This document shows, one piece after another, positions 1-10,350 of a stretch of 36,019 bases of DNA. The stretch's first letter is position 1; the number at the start of each line of letters is the position of its first letter. A model generated the notes under the pieces. That model did no database searches. It was not told the origin of the DNA and saw only the letters and a list, made by a program, of their open reading frames with translations. The position numbers and the translations under genes are program-made. The DNA lies in contig UBJO01000088.1 in the NCBI GenBank assembly GCA_900465665.1, positions 1-36,019 on the forward strand. Direction: 5' to 3'. This stretch comes from Hyphomicrobiales bacterium. GTDB taxonomy: Bacteria; Pseudomonadota; Alphaproteobacteria; Rhizobiales; Rhizobiaceae.

Positions 1-510
1 ATTGTCAAATAACAGACCAGTCAAACCAGTCGAAATTCCCCGTCCCAAACCGAAATCCGGAACCAATCAGCATCGCAGCCAATCAAAGAAATCCAGAGCG
101 AAAGTCACCGTCGCCAGCAGCGCCGCCGCCCTCGTTCTGTGAAGCGGCTTATAAGGCCCCATACCCAAACAAGTCAACAAGCCTTTTTCAAAAAATCGCA
201 GTTTCTGGCAACTGACTGATTTGAATGGGGAATTTCCAGAAGGCTCGTTTGGGTGCCGGAAACACACCCCTTTGGCGCAGGCTTGCCGCAAGCATCCACC
301 TCTATATAGGACTGCAAAAGCATGAGACGAGGCCGTCTGCCCTCACATTTTCACAATCGGGTGGTCTCAAGGGCAGCGTGAACGTCGTGGCCGGTCCATT
401 CGGGTCCGCTCATTTGACTCCCATATGTAAACTATGCACTTTTCCGGCCACCCAAATGCCCCCTGGGCCTGGTTGACCCGATCAGCTGAAAGGATGCGGA
501 CGCCTTTGCC
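1..510. other. intergenic region left of the M23 peptidase gene
   Basis: I see no convincing gene here; the short open frames on both strands lack ribosome binding sites and recognisable motifs. The left half carries a strong promoter pointing left and leaving the window (separate entry), with a leader-like stretch from about 1 to 145. The right half should contain the promoter of the M23 gene. A TTGACT at 414-419 is visible but no -10 lies at a normal distance, so I do not call a promoter for it. Confidence 0.5.
149..177 (-). promoter_or_regulatory. strong sigma-70 promoter, rRNA-operon-like, directed out of the left edge
   Basis: Read on the minus strand there is a -35 TTGACT (172-177), a 17-nt spacer and a -10 TTATAA (149-154). 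The DNA just upstream of the -35 (178-200) is rich in A and T tracts and looks like an UP element. A near-consensus promoter with an UP element and a long GC-rich leader is typical of rrn promoters in rhizobia. The rRNA assignment is an inference because any 16S gene lies outside the window. Confidence 0.6.
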
Positions 511-2451
511 ATGGTGACTGAGAAGATGATGATCCGCTCGTTCGGCAACGAGCCAGCCCTTCTCGCCGATGGCAGACGTGCGCCCGACCGCCGCGAAGTT
601 TCGCTGCGCTGGCTATCCGGCACCTTCCTGACCGGTATCACCTCGAGCGTATTGATGGGCGTGGCGCTGTTTGCCGCCCTCGATGGCCGCCAGCAGCTGG
701 CGATCCCCGCCGAGGCCTATGCCAGCATTGCCGGCACAGCCAATCCCGACGCAGACGTCACCCGTGGCGGCCGCCTGATCGCGCCCGCCATTGCCGCCAA
801 GCCTTCCGACCGCAAGATCATGGAAGTCTCGACCGTCGTTCATGAAGGCGACAAGGAAGTGGTGCGCCGCCAGCCTTTCGCGCGCGTGAAGATGACGCTC
901 GCCGCCAATCACGTCGCCACCGAGGACTACCCGGCCTTCAACCCGCTCTCGATCTTCTCGGCCGACGAGCCGGAACCGCAGCCGGGCGTGCGCACCGGCC
1001 AGATCTACGGCTCCGACGTCGAATCCGAAGTCAGCCTGAAGACCGAGGCCTATCCGGCATCGGGTTCCAACCTGAAGATCGCCGCCGGCATGTCGCTCGA
1101 CGAGATCGAGGAAAACGTCCGCTCCAACGGCTCGGTACTGACAGACGGCGCCTCGCAGGTCGCCGCCCTCTATTATGTCGACCCGCAGCGCTTCTCGACA
1201 GACGACAACGACGTCGACCTCGCGTCCGGTCTGACCGCCCGCGTGCTCGAGCAGAACATGACGGTCTCGGCGCCGGAATCGATCACCCCGCAGACTGAGG
1301 AATTCGCCGACGATATCGTGCCGGTCCGCCAGGACACGCCGATCGTCAAGGCCATGATGGACCAGGGCTATCCGGAGCCGCAGGCGAAGGGTCTTTCCAC
1401 CTATCTGTCGCCATTGTTCGGCTCGGAGAACCTCTCGAAGGGCGACGTGCTGCGCATCGGTATCCTGCAGAAGGGCGAGCAGGCGAAGATCATCCGGGCC
1501 AGCGTCTATCGCGGCTCCCGCCATGTCGTCACGGTCGCACTCGACGACACCGACCATTATGTCGCCGGCAGCGAGCCACCGAAGCTCGATGCGATCGCCA
1601 CCGCCTTCGACGACAGCGCCATGACCGCGCCATCGAACCAGAATCTTCCGCGCGTCTATGACGGCATTTATCGCGCCGCCCTCTCCTATGGCATGACCAA
1701 GGACATGACGGCGCTGATCATCAAGCTCTTGGCCAGCAGCGTCGACTTCCAGGCCGAGCTGCGCCCGACCGATACGCTCGAGGCCTTCTTCTCGGTGGCC
1801 GATGCCAGCGGCCAGGCGACCGACCAGTCCGAGCTGCTCTATGTCAACGCCCGCTTCGGCGACACCCAGACGCGCTTCTACCGCTTCCAGGATCCCGAAG
1901 ACGGCTCGATCGATTATTTCGACCAGGACGGCAAAAGCATTCGCCAGTTCCTGCTGCGCAACCCGGTCCCGAACGGCATCTTCCGCTCCGGCTTCGGCAT
2001 GCGCCGCCATCCGATCTTAGGGTTCGCCCGCATGCACACCGGCGTCGATTGGGCCGCCCCGCGCGGCACGGCGATCATCGCCGTCGGCAACGGCACGGTG
2101 GAAAAGGCCGGCTGGGACAGCGGCGGCTACGGCAACCAGACGATCGTGCGCCACGCCAACGGCTACGAATCCTCCTACAATCACCAGAGCGCGATCGCCA
2201 AGGGTGTCGTCCCCGGCGCCAAGGTGCGCCAGGGCCAGGTGATCGGCTGGGTCGGCACCACAGGTGAATCGACCGGCCCGCATCTGCATTACGAGATGAT
2301 CGTCAACGGCACCAAGGTCGACCCGCTGCGGGTGCGTCTGCCTGGCGGCAAGTCGCTCGCGGGTCCGGCGCTTGCCAAGTTCGAGGATGAGCGCAAGCGG
2401 ATCGATACGCTGCTGGGCAACCAGCCGCCGCCGCAGGTGGCGAGCAAGTAG
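511..2451 (+). CDS. membrane-anchored M23 family (LytM) metallopeptidase
   Basis: Predicted periplasmic peptidoglycan endopeptidase of 646 aa. A single membrane anchor lies at about residues 36-57, followed by a long periplasmic region without recognised motifs and a C-terminal LytM/M23 domain at about 490-620. The zinc-site signatures are intact: H509-x3-D513 (HTGVD) and H591-L-H593. The family cleaves peptide cross-links in murein or acts as a scaffold in cell-wall growth. The size, architecture and position beside clpB fit the polar-growth protein RgsM described in Sinorhizobium, but I assign that from memory of family and context, so no symbol is given. The gene converges with clpB. The ATG at 511 is the first in-frame start; GAAAGG lies rather far upstream, and the ATGs at 526 and 529 are alternatives. 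Confidence 0.9.
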   Translation: MVTEKMMIRSFGNEPALLADGRRAPDRREVSLRWLSGTFLTGITSSVLMGVALFAALDGRQQLAIPAEAYASIAGTANPDADVTRGGRLIAPAIAAKPSDRKIMEVSTVVHEGDKEVVRRQPFARVKMTLAANHVATEDYPAFNPLSIFSADEPEPQPGVRTGQIYGSDVESEVSLKTEAYPASGSNLKIAAGMSLDEIEENVRSNGSVLTDGASQVAALYYVDPQRFSTDDNDVDLASGLTARVLEQNMTVSAPESITPQTEEFADDIVPVRQDTPIVKAMMDQGYPEPQAKGLSTYLSPLFGSENLSKGDVLRIGILQKGEQAKIIRASVYRGSRHVVTVALDDTDHYVAGSEPPKLDAIATAFDDSAMTAPSNQNLPRVYDGIYRAALSYGMTKDMTALIIKLLASSVDFQAELRPTDTLEAFFSVADASGQATDQSELLYVNARFGDTQTRFYRFQDPEDGSIDYFDQDGKSIRQFLLRNPVPNGIFRSGFGMRRHPILGFARMHTGVDWAAPRGTAIIAVGNGTVEKAGWDSGGYGNQTIVRHANGYESSYNHQSAIAKGVVPGAKVRQGQVIGWVGTTGESTGPHLHYEMIVNGTKVDPLRVRLPGGKSLAGPALAKFEDERKRIDTLLGNQPPPQVASK

Positions 2452-2508
2452 GCTTTCGGGTTGGTCCGGTGAGGTGAGCCGGTCGCTGCAAGCAACGTTT
2501 TTCCGTGT

Positions 2509-2664
2509 GGCGCCCCCCTCTGCCCTGCCGGGCATCTCCCCCACAGGTGGGGAGATTGGCTCGGCTTGGCCGCTCGCTCCTACCTCAACGTTTGGCGCCC
2601 CCCCCTCAACGAGTCGATCTCCCCCCTTGTGGGGGAGATGTCCGGCAGGACAGAGGGGGGTGCC
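2509..2664. repeat. large imperfect inverted repeat, rhizobial intergenic mosaic-type element
   Basis: Two 48-nt arms, 2509-2556 and 2617-2664, are reverse complements with about five mismatches and are separated by about 60 nt. Each arm contains its own smaller hairpin (ATCTCCCC facing GGGGAGAT, for example 2534-2555). It lies between the convergent 3' ends of the M23 gene and clpB, where such elements often sit and may protect or terminate transcripts. It resembles RIME/REP-type elements of Rhizobiaceae; the exact family name is not certain. Confidence 0.75.
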
Positions 2665-2702
2665 TCAGACGCTAACGCCAGCGCTTCACGCCCCACCAAA
2701 CA

Positions 2703-2727
2703 CAAAAACGGCGGCCGAAGCCGCCGT
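2703..2727 (-). terminator. rho-independent terminator of clpB
   Basis: On the minus strand an 8-bp GC stem (ACGGCGGC/GCCGCCGT) closes on a TTCG tetraloop and is followed by five T residues. It begins 25 nt past the clpB stop codon. The form is textbook. Confidence 0.85.
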
Positions 2728-2751
2728 CTCTCATCTCACACACCAATCCGC

Positions 2752-5349
<2,598 letters not shown>

Positions 5350-5352
5350 CAA
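5350..5352 (-). other. rejected TTG start one codon upstream of clpB
   Basis: The reading frame is open one codon further, with TTG directly before the ATG. ATG with well-placed AAGGAGG is preferred. Confidence 0.4.
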
Positions 5353-5475
5353 TAGACCTCCTTAAATCGCCCTGCCCTCATAAGGCACAGGCCGATGACT
5401 GAGATTGAGCTCCCTCAAGAGGCGAGCCATGTTTCTTCGCCTATGGCCGAAACCGAGGCGAAGAACTTGCTCAGG

Positions 5476-5506
5476 ATATGGTGGGAAGCCGCGAAAGTTT
5501 AAAGAG
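5476..5506 (-). promoter_or_regulatory. putative RpoH (sigma-32) heat-shock promoter of clpB
   Basis: On the minus strand CTCTTTAA (5499-5506) is followed by exactly 17 nt and then CCATAT (5476-5481). This differs by one base in the -35 from the alphaproteobacterial RpoH pattern as I know it (about CNCTTGAA, 16-17 nt, CCANAT). It would start transcription near 5468, leaving a leader of about 120 nt before clpB. clpB is a classic RpoH target, which supports the call. Confidence 0.65.
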
Positions 5507-5553
5507 GTGGCGCGCCCAAAAAACCACGCCTGCGAGCGGCCACCGGGGGCCGA

Positions 5554-5593
5554 AAACGAGATCGCCCCGCCGGAGGGCTGCTCGGGCGGGGCG
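5554..5593 (-). terminator. terminator-like hairpin after cheW
   Basis: A 9-bp stem (CGCCCCGCC at 5563-5571 pairing with GGCGGGGCG at 5585-5593) lies about 25 nt past the cheW stop. On the minus strand it is followed by a few bases and then TTTT. The stem is strong and the T tract is weak. It also separates cheW from the clpB promoter. Confidence 0.6.
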
Positions 5594-5617
5594 GGATCGG
5601 ATTGTATCGAATGGCGC

Positions 5618-6097
5618 TTAGGCGGCGACCAGATCGTCCGTCTCGTTTTCCTTGAACATCTTGGCGAGGTTCAGGAAGCAGATCATGCCGTTTTCGGACG
5701 CGATGATGCCTTCGCAGAAGGCGCGGTCGAAGGAAGCGGTAACCTCGGGAACCGGCTGCACCTGGCTCGACGAAATCGTGAGGATGTCGGAGACGCGGTC
5801 GACGAGCATGCCGATGACCATGTTGTGCACTTCGGCGACGACGATGGCGCTGCGCTCATTGGCGACGGTGCTCTTCATGCCGAGCTTGAAGGCGAGGTCG
5901 ATGATCGGAATGACCGAGCCACGCAGGTTCATGACGCCGATGACATCGGCCGGCGAATGCGGGATCGGCGTCGAAGGCGCCCAGCCGCGGATTTCGCGGA
6001 TGGTCGTCGTCTTCACGCAGAATTCCTGGTCGTGCAGGCGGAAGGCAATGATCTCAAGCGTATCGCCACTGAAGCTCGGAGAATTGATCGTCGTCAT
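5618..6097 (-). CDS. cheW: CheW-type chemotaxis coupling protein
   Basis: Scaffold protein linking methyl-accepting chemotaxis receptors to the CheA kinase at the cytoplasmic face of the membrane. The 159-aa product is one CheW domain, with the typical core seen in VMNLRGSVIPIIDL (about residues 57-70), the later MLVDRVSDIL segment and an acidic tail. The ATG at 6097 (MTTINSP...) is chosen because the upstream extension is hydrophobic and unlike the family. The Shine-Dalgarno is weak. No cheA, cheY or receptor gene is nearby, so this is an orphan copy that probably serves a cluster elsewhere. It is flanked by terminator-like hairpins on both sides and is probably monocistronic. Confidence 0.92.
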   Translation of the reverse strand: MTTINSPSFSGDTLEIIAFRLHDQEFCVKTTTIREIRGWAPSTPIPHSPADVIGVMNLRGSVIPIIDLAFKLGMKSTVANERSAIVVAEVHNMVIGMLVDRVSDILTISSSQVQPVPEVTASFDRAFCEGIIASENGMICFLNLAKMFKENETDDLVAA

Positions 6098-6303
6098 TAA
6101 AAATGTCCCAACTGTCGAAAGCCAGGGCAGAAGCAACCACGCCACCATTGGCGTCGATGCACTTTGCCTTCAAGCCGCCAGTTCTCTGAATATGAAGAGT
6201 ACCGTTACGGTTACTGAGGACTGTAAAGAAAGAGTGTTTCCCAAATCTAAACCGGCCGGCAGGATTTTTCGCCCAGTGAGTGGGGGAATGTAGCGGAGCG
6301 GAT

Positions 6304-6334
6304 GTGTTGAACGGATCCCTGATCCGTTCAACAC
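6304..6334 (-). terminator. perfect 14-bp inverted repeat after rocD
   Basis: GTGTTGAACGGATC (6304-6317) and GATCCGTTCAACAC (6321-6334) are perfect reverse complements around a 3-nt loop, starting 8 nt past the rocD stop. On the minus strand no T tract follows, so it could be a rho-independent terminator lacking its tail, a transcript-stabilising hairpin or a protein-binding palindrome. Confidence 0.6.
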
Positions 6335-6341
6335 GGCTAAG

Positions 6342-7541
6342 TCAGACGATGGTCTTTTCGATCTGCTCCACCGCCCAATCGACCTGGTCCTTGGTGATCA
6401 CAAGCGGTGGCGCCAGGCGGATGGTGTTTTCGTGGGTGTCCTTGGCGAGTAGGCCGAGATCCTTGAGCGCGTAGCAATATTGCCGCGCGCCGCCGGCTTC
6501 CGGCACCAACTCGATCGCCATCATCAGCCCGCGCCCACGCACCTCTTTCACGATGTTCGAGCGGATCGAGCGCAGGCCTTCGAGGAAGTAGTCGCCCATC
6601 CGTTCGGCATTGCCGATCATGTCCTCTTCCGTCAGCACCTTCAGCGCCGCGCGGGCAACGGCGCAGGCGAGCGGATTGCCGCCAAAGGTCGAGCCGTGCT
6701 GGCCGGGCTTCAGCACGCCCAGCACCTCGGAGTTCGAAAGCACGGCGGAAACAGGATAGAAGCCGCCCGACAGCGCCTTGCCGATCAGCGTAACGTCTGC
6801 CTCGATGCCCTCATGCTCCTCGGCCAGCAGCTTGCCGGTACGCCCAAGCCCGGTCTGGATCTCGTCGAGGATGAGCGTGACCTTGTTGTCGGTGCAGAGC
6901 TGGCGCACTTGTCTGAAATAGCCCGGCTGCGGAATGATGACGCCCGCCTCGCCCTGGATCGGCTCGATCAGCGCCGCCACCGTGTGCTCGTTGATCGCCG
7001 CGGCGAAGGCTTCCGCGTCACCGAAGGGAACGGTGCGGAAGCCCGGCGTATAGGGGCCGAAGCCCGAGCGCGCATCCGGATCGGTGGAGAAGCTGATGAT
7101 GCTTAGCGTCCGGCCGTGGAAGTTGTCGGAGCAGACGATGATCTCGGCCTTGCCCTCCGGCACGCCCTTCACCTCATATCCCCATTTGCGCACCGCCTTG
7201 ATCGCGGTCTCGACAGCCTCGGCGCCGGAGTTCATCGGCAGGATCTTGTGCGATCCCGTCAGCGCCGCGAGTTCCTCGTAGAGATGCGCCAGCTGGTCGT
7301 TGCGGAAGGCGCGCGAGGTCAGCGTCAGCTTGCCCGCCTGCTCGACCATGGCGGCGAGGATCTTCGGGTGGCAATGCCCCTGGTTGACGGCCGAATAGGC
7401 AGAGAGGCAATCAAGATAGCGCTTGCCATCCGTATCCCAGACATAAACGCCCTCGCCGCGCGTCAGGACGACGTCGAGCGGCTTGTAATTATGGGCGCCC
7501 AGGCGCTGCTCGGTATCGATCAATCTGGCTGAAGTGCTCAT
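6342..7541 (-). CDS. rocD: ornithine aminotransferase
   Basis: Pyridoxal-phosphate enzyme that moves the delta-amino group of ornithine to 2-oxoglutarate, giving glutamate semialdehyde (then pyrroline-5-carboxylate) and glutamate. The 399-aa length is normal for class III aminotransferases. Visible landmarks are the NSGAEAVETAIK phosphate-binding region (about 104-115), the cofactor aspartate D226 in LILDEIQTG, and the Schiff-base lysine K255 in LIGKALSGG. It lies 27 nt downstream of the arginase gene in the same direction, so the two form an arginine-to-glutamate catabolic operon. The related acetylornithine aminotransferase (ArgD) is the main alternative, but pairing with arginase favours ornithine as substrate. 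Confidence 0.93.
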   Translation of the reverse strand: MSTSARLIDTEQRLGAHNYKPLDVVLTRGEGVYVWDTDGKRYLDCLSAYSAVNQGHCHPKILAAMVEQAGKLTLTSRAFRNDQLAHLYEELAALTGSHKILPMNSGAEAVETAIKAVRKWGYEVKGVPEGKAEIIVCSDNFHGRTLSIISFSTDPDARSGFGPYTPGFRTVPFGDAEAFAAAINEHTVAALIEPIQGEAGVIIPQPGYFRQVRQLCTDNKVTLILDEIQTGLGRTGKLLAEEHEGIEADVTLIGKALSGGFYPVSAVLSNSEVLGVLKPGQHGSTFGGNPLACAVARAALKVLTEEDMIGNAERMGDYFLEGLRSIRSNIVKEVRGRGLMMAIELVPEAGGARQYCYALKDLGLLAKDTHENTIRLAPPLVITKDQVDWAVEQIEKTIV

Positions 7542-7568
7542 GGTCGTCCCCTTTTGTTATGCGGTTTC

Positions 7569-8504
7569 TTATGCAGCGCGCGTCGGGCGGTCGAAGATGC
7601 GGCGGCCGAACAGGCTGGCCGTCAGCTCGACGAGAACGCGGGCGCTCTTGCCGCGATCATCGAGAAACGGGTTCAGCTCGACCAGATCGAGAGAGGAGAC
7701 GAGCCCGCTGTCGCAGAGCATCTCCATGATCAGATGCGCCTCGCGGAACGTCGCCCCACCGGGCACCGTCGTGCCGACGCCGGGCGCAACGTCGGGATCG
7801 AGGAAATCGACATCGAGGCTGACGTGAAACAGCGCGTTCGCCGCTTCGACCTTGGAGAGAATGTCGCGCATGATCGCCGCCACCCCCTGCTCGTCGATCG
7901 AGCGCATGTCGAAGACGTTGACGCCGTGCTCCTTGATCAGCTCACGCTCTGGCGCATCGACGGAACGGATGCCCACCTGGAAGACATTCTTCGGATCGAC
8001 CAGCGGCCGGTCGCGCGGCAGGATATCGGAGAGATCGGCCTGGCCGCAATAATAGGCGACGGGCATGCCGTGGATATTACCCGACGGCGATGTCTCCGGC
8101 GTGTTGAAATCCGAATGCGCATCGAGCCAGAGCACAAAAAGCGGCCGCTTCTGCTTGGCGGCATAGCGCGCCATGCCCGATACCGTGCCCATCGACAGGC
8201 TGTGGTCGCCGCCGAGAATGATCGGGAAGCGGCCGGCATCGGCGATCTCAAAAACGCCGGCTTCGAGCGCCCGCGTGAAGGCGCCGACGGTGCGCAAGTT
8301 GTGCGCCTTCGGATTGTTCGGCAGGTCGCGGGCAGGCACGATCTGCACGTCTCCGGCGTCAGCGACATCGTGGCCGAGATCGACGAGTGCGCGGTCGACG
8401 CCGGCGATACGGAGCGCCGTCGGCCCCATCGCGGCCCCCCTGCGGCCGGAGCCCTCTTCCAAAGGCGCACCGATAAGGGTGACCGATCGCGACTGTGCCT
8501 GCAT
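7569..8504 (-). CDS. rocF: arginase
   Basis: Cytoplasmic dimanganese hydrolase converting arginine to ornithine and urea. The 311-aa protein shows all metal ligands of the ureohydrolase family: H101 in GGDHS, D128/H130/D132 in DAHSDFN, and D231/D233 in SLDVDFLDP. SLDVDFLDPDVAPG is typical of arginases rather than agmatinases. The start at 8504 (MQAQSRS) is chosen because AGGAG lies just upstream; a longer frame exists but reads as non-conserved sequence. It is the first gene of an operon with rocD and is transcribed away from an Lrp/AsnC regulator that probably controls it in response to an amino acid. Such genes are also called arcA or argI in rhizobia. Confidence 0.95.
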   Translation of the reverse strand: MQAQSRSVTLIGAPLEEGSGRRGAAMGPTALRIAGVDRALVDLGHDVADAGDVQIVPARDLPNNPKAHNLRTVGAFTRALEAGVFEIADAGRFPIILGGDHSLSMGTVSGMARYAAKQKRPLFVLWLDAHSDFNTPETSPSGNIHGMPVAYYCGQADLSDILPRDRPLVDPKNVFQVGIRSVDAPERELIKEHGVNVFDMRSIDEQGVAAIMRDILSKVEAANALFHVSLDVDFLDPDVAPGVGTTVPGGATFREAHLIMEMLCDSGLVSSLDLVELNPFLDDRGKSARVLVELTASLFGRRIFDRPTRAA

Positions 8505-8576
8505 CTTGTTCTCCTGCTCACTGCTTCGGTTGAATATCTGACATCGCCACGGCGACAAAAAGATGAAAAAGTGCCA

Positions 8577-8628
8577 GTTTCACAGCATGATTTGACAGTT
8601 TGCCAAGTCCAACCATACAAAGTGAAAC
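8577..8628. promoter_or_regulatory. possible operator half-sites in the rocF / regulator divergent region
   Basis: GTTTCAC (8577-8583) and its reverse complement GTGAAAC (8622-8628) lie 38 nt apart in the 146-nt spacer between the divergent arginase and Lrp-type genes. Lrp/AsnC proteins often bind several weakly conserved sites in such spacers, so these may be contact points. The match is short and could be chance. Confidence 0.3.
8591..8620 (+). promoter_or_regulatory. putative sigma-70 promoter of the Lrp-type regulator
   Basis: TTGACA (8592-8597), 16-17 nt, then CATACA/ATACAA (8614-8620). The -35 is perfect and the -10 is weak, as is common in rhizobia. It would give a leader of about 25 nt before the ATG at 8651. 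Confidence 0.5.
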
Positions 8629-8650
8629 CCCGCTCCTGCAAAGTAAGACC

Positions 8651-9079
8651 ATGGACGACCTCGATCAGGAACTTCTGAGCGCCCTGCGCCACAATGCCCG
8701 CGCGCCCGTCTCCTCGCTTGCCGCCATGACCGGCGCCTCACGCGCCACCGTCGCCGCGCGCATCGACAGGCTGGTCGCCAACGGCACCATCGCCGCCTTC
8801 ACCATCCGCACCGGCCACGAAACCCGCGCCGCCGGCGTGCGCGCCATCGTCATGATCGAGGTGCTCGGCAAGCTCGCCGACAAGGTCGCCGATCAGCTGC
8901 GCGGCCTGCCGCAGGTGCGCGCGCTCCACAGCACCAACGGCAAATGGGACTTCATCGCCGAACTCGAAGACCGCGACCTCGTCTCCTTCGACGAAACCCT
9001 GCGCCGCATAAGACTGATCGACGGCATCAACACGACTGAGACAAACATATTGCTGAAGACGAGGAAGGCCAGCTTTTAG
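8651..9079 (+). CDS. Lrp/AsnC family transcriptional regulator
   Basis: Amino-acid-sensing DNA-binding regulator of 142 aa. The N-terminal winged helix-turn-helix (about residues 1-55) opens with MDDLDQELLSALRHNAR, the standard Lrp first helix, and includes the recognition region MTGASRATVAARIDRL. The rest is the ligand-binding and oligomerisation (RAM) domain. The start at 8651 matches the family's N-terminus; the longer open frame upstream is not conserved-looking. The gene is divergent from rocF-rocD with 146 nt between, the usual arrangement for a local activator of amino-acid catabolism, so arginine or ornithine is the likely effector (inference). Confidence 0.92.
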   Translation: MDDLDQELLSALRHNARAPVSSLAAMTGASRATVAARIDRLVANGTIAAFTIRTGHETRAAGVRAIVMIEVLGKLADKVADQLRGLPQVRALHSTNGKWDFIAELEDRDLVSFDETLRRIRLIDGINTTETNILLKTRKASF

Positions 9080-9159
9080 GGCGAAAGCGCGGAGAGGCGG
9101 CCGAGGCGGCGGCTTGCGCCGGAAGCGATCAGTTCACGACTGCTGCCGCTATGGCTCCA

Positions 9160-9543
9160 TCACGCGTAGGCGACGAAAGAGATCACGTTCCCATCCGGGT
9201 CACGGACATGGAAGTCCGTTCCACCCCAGGGCTGGCTGGTTGGCTCCTGCGCAAACTCCGCGCCGCGCTCCCGCAGCTCCTCAAACAACCCGTGCACGTC
9301 CGAAACCTCAATTGCCGCGAGAATAAGCGAGACCTCGCGTGCTGCCAGATCGGCAAAATTCGGTTTGCTGACACACCGAAGATGCAGGCATGCCGCGCCG
9401 CGCGACACAGCGCCGTAAAACGGCGGCGTACCGTGGAGGAAATCGACGTCGAATCCGAGTTTCTCGTTGAAGAACTGGGCGCTCGCCGGCACATCACGCA
9501 CAAAGAGGATCGGGACGATGGACCTCAGGGCAATTTCGCTCAT
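9160..9543 (-). CDS. VOC/glyoxalase-bleomycin resistance fold protein
   Basis: Small cytoplasmic protein of 127 aa with one vicinal-oxygen-chelate domain: VPILFVRDVPASAQFFNEKL at the N-terminus and the closing HVRDPDGNVISF motif near the C-terminus, both typical of the family. Members include glyoxalase I, dioxygenases and drug-binding bleomycin/fosfomycin resistance proteins; the actual substrate cannot be told from sequence. The N-terminal metal-ligand histidine is not obvious, so it may be a binding rather than catalytic member. The start at 9543 (MSEIALRS) fits the fold; a start at 9570 is possible. It is followed by no clear terminator. Confidence 0.82.
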   Translation of the reverse strand: MSEIALRSIVPILFVRDVPASAQFFNEKLGFDVDFLHGTPPFYGAVSRGAACLHLRCVSKPNFADLAAREVSLILAAIEVSDVHGLFEELRERGAEFAQEPTSQPWGGTDFHVRDPDGNVISFVAYA

Positions 9544-9681
9544 GCAAGTCTCCGCTACGTCGATATCCACCGGGTGACTCTACAGGCCGATTCATGTGTC
9601 TGCAAAGGGGCCGAGCCAACAAGAGCGCTTCGTCCGCAAAGCGCCATGAGCGGACGTTTGACGGAATTAGTTTCTAATCGT

Positions 9682-10098
9682 CTAGTCGGCATCGTCGCTG
9701 CGCTTTCCAAATTGGTTGCGCTCAGGGCGATTGGCCTCTGATTTGGTTGGTCCATATTTAGGTTCGTCCAGCGGCCCAACGGACAGCCTTCTTTTTCCGC
9801 CGATGAACCAGTAGATGTAGCCAAAAGCGTAAACTGAGATGATCCAGACGGATGTCGGGAGTACAAAAACGCCGACAATGCTCAGGTAAAAGATTAGCGC
9901 GTAAAGCGAGCCTGAAAGGAAATTCAAGCCTTCGGGCTTAACGAACATCATAACGGCAAAACAAAATCCGAACAAAATGGTTGCCCATAGCGATTTTTCG
10001 AGGAGCCATGTCTTCAGCGTTTGATGCTCTATGGCGTCGCGAACATGAATGCCCAAAAACATCGCGAGCGCTCCGAGCAAGAAAATGACAACAACCAT
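9682..10098 (-). CDS. small multi-pass membrane protein, function unknown
   Basis: A 138-aa product with three or four predicted membrane spans (about 2-18, 36-53, 60-82 and 83-98), a short positively charged stretch at GGKRR, and a hydrophilic, highly charged C-terminal tail of about 35 aa. I recognise no family. AAGGAG lies upstream of the ATG with a slightly long spacer, which supports translation. The base composition is visibly less GC-rich than the neighbouring housekeeping genes, so it may be a recent acquisition. It stands alone, oriented like the glyoxalase-fold gene but about 138 nt from it. Confidence 0.65.
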   Translation of the reverse strand: MVVVIFLLGALAMFLGIHVRDAIEHQTLKTWLLEKSLWATILFGFCFAVMMFVKPEGLNFLSGSLYALIFYLSIVGVFVLPTSVWIISVYAFGYIYWFIGGKRRLSVGPLDEPKYGPTKSEANRPERNQFGKRSDDAD

Positions 10099-10350
10099 CG
10101 TCTTCGCTTTCTCCTTTTCGGATGTAACAATGGCACGCTTCCACTGAGAATAGCTTTAAGTGTTCCGCTGAAATTGGAAAATCTGAAAATCACTTCCGCT
10201 TAGGGCCGAAAGCAGCCGTCAACGGGGGCGACGGCTAGGCACGAATAGCTTGTCTCATATGCGTCAACATGGCTGATGTCGCACACAGCTGTTTTGCAGT
10301 ATCACTCCTTCACGCTAGAAAGCGCCACGCAACAGCCTGGATTATTCGAA

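Noticed and set aside
67..291. 74-aa minus-strand frame near the left edge
   Set aside because: It spans the promoter boxes of the rrn-like promoter and has no ribosome site; more likely leader and promoter DNA.
613..2010. 465-aa minus-strand open frame opposite the M23 gene
   Set aside because: Long because of high GC; the plus-strand frame has intact M23 motifs and a membrane anchor.
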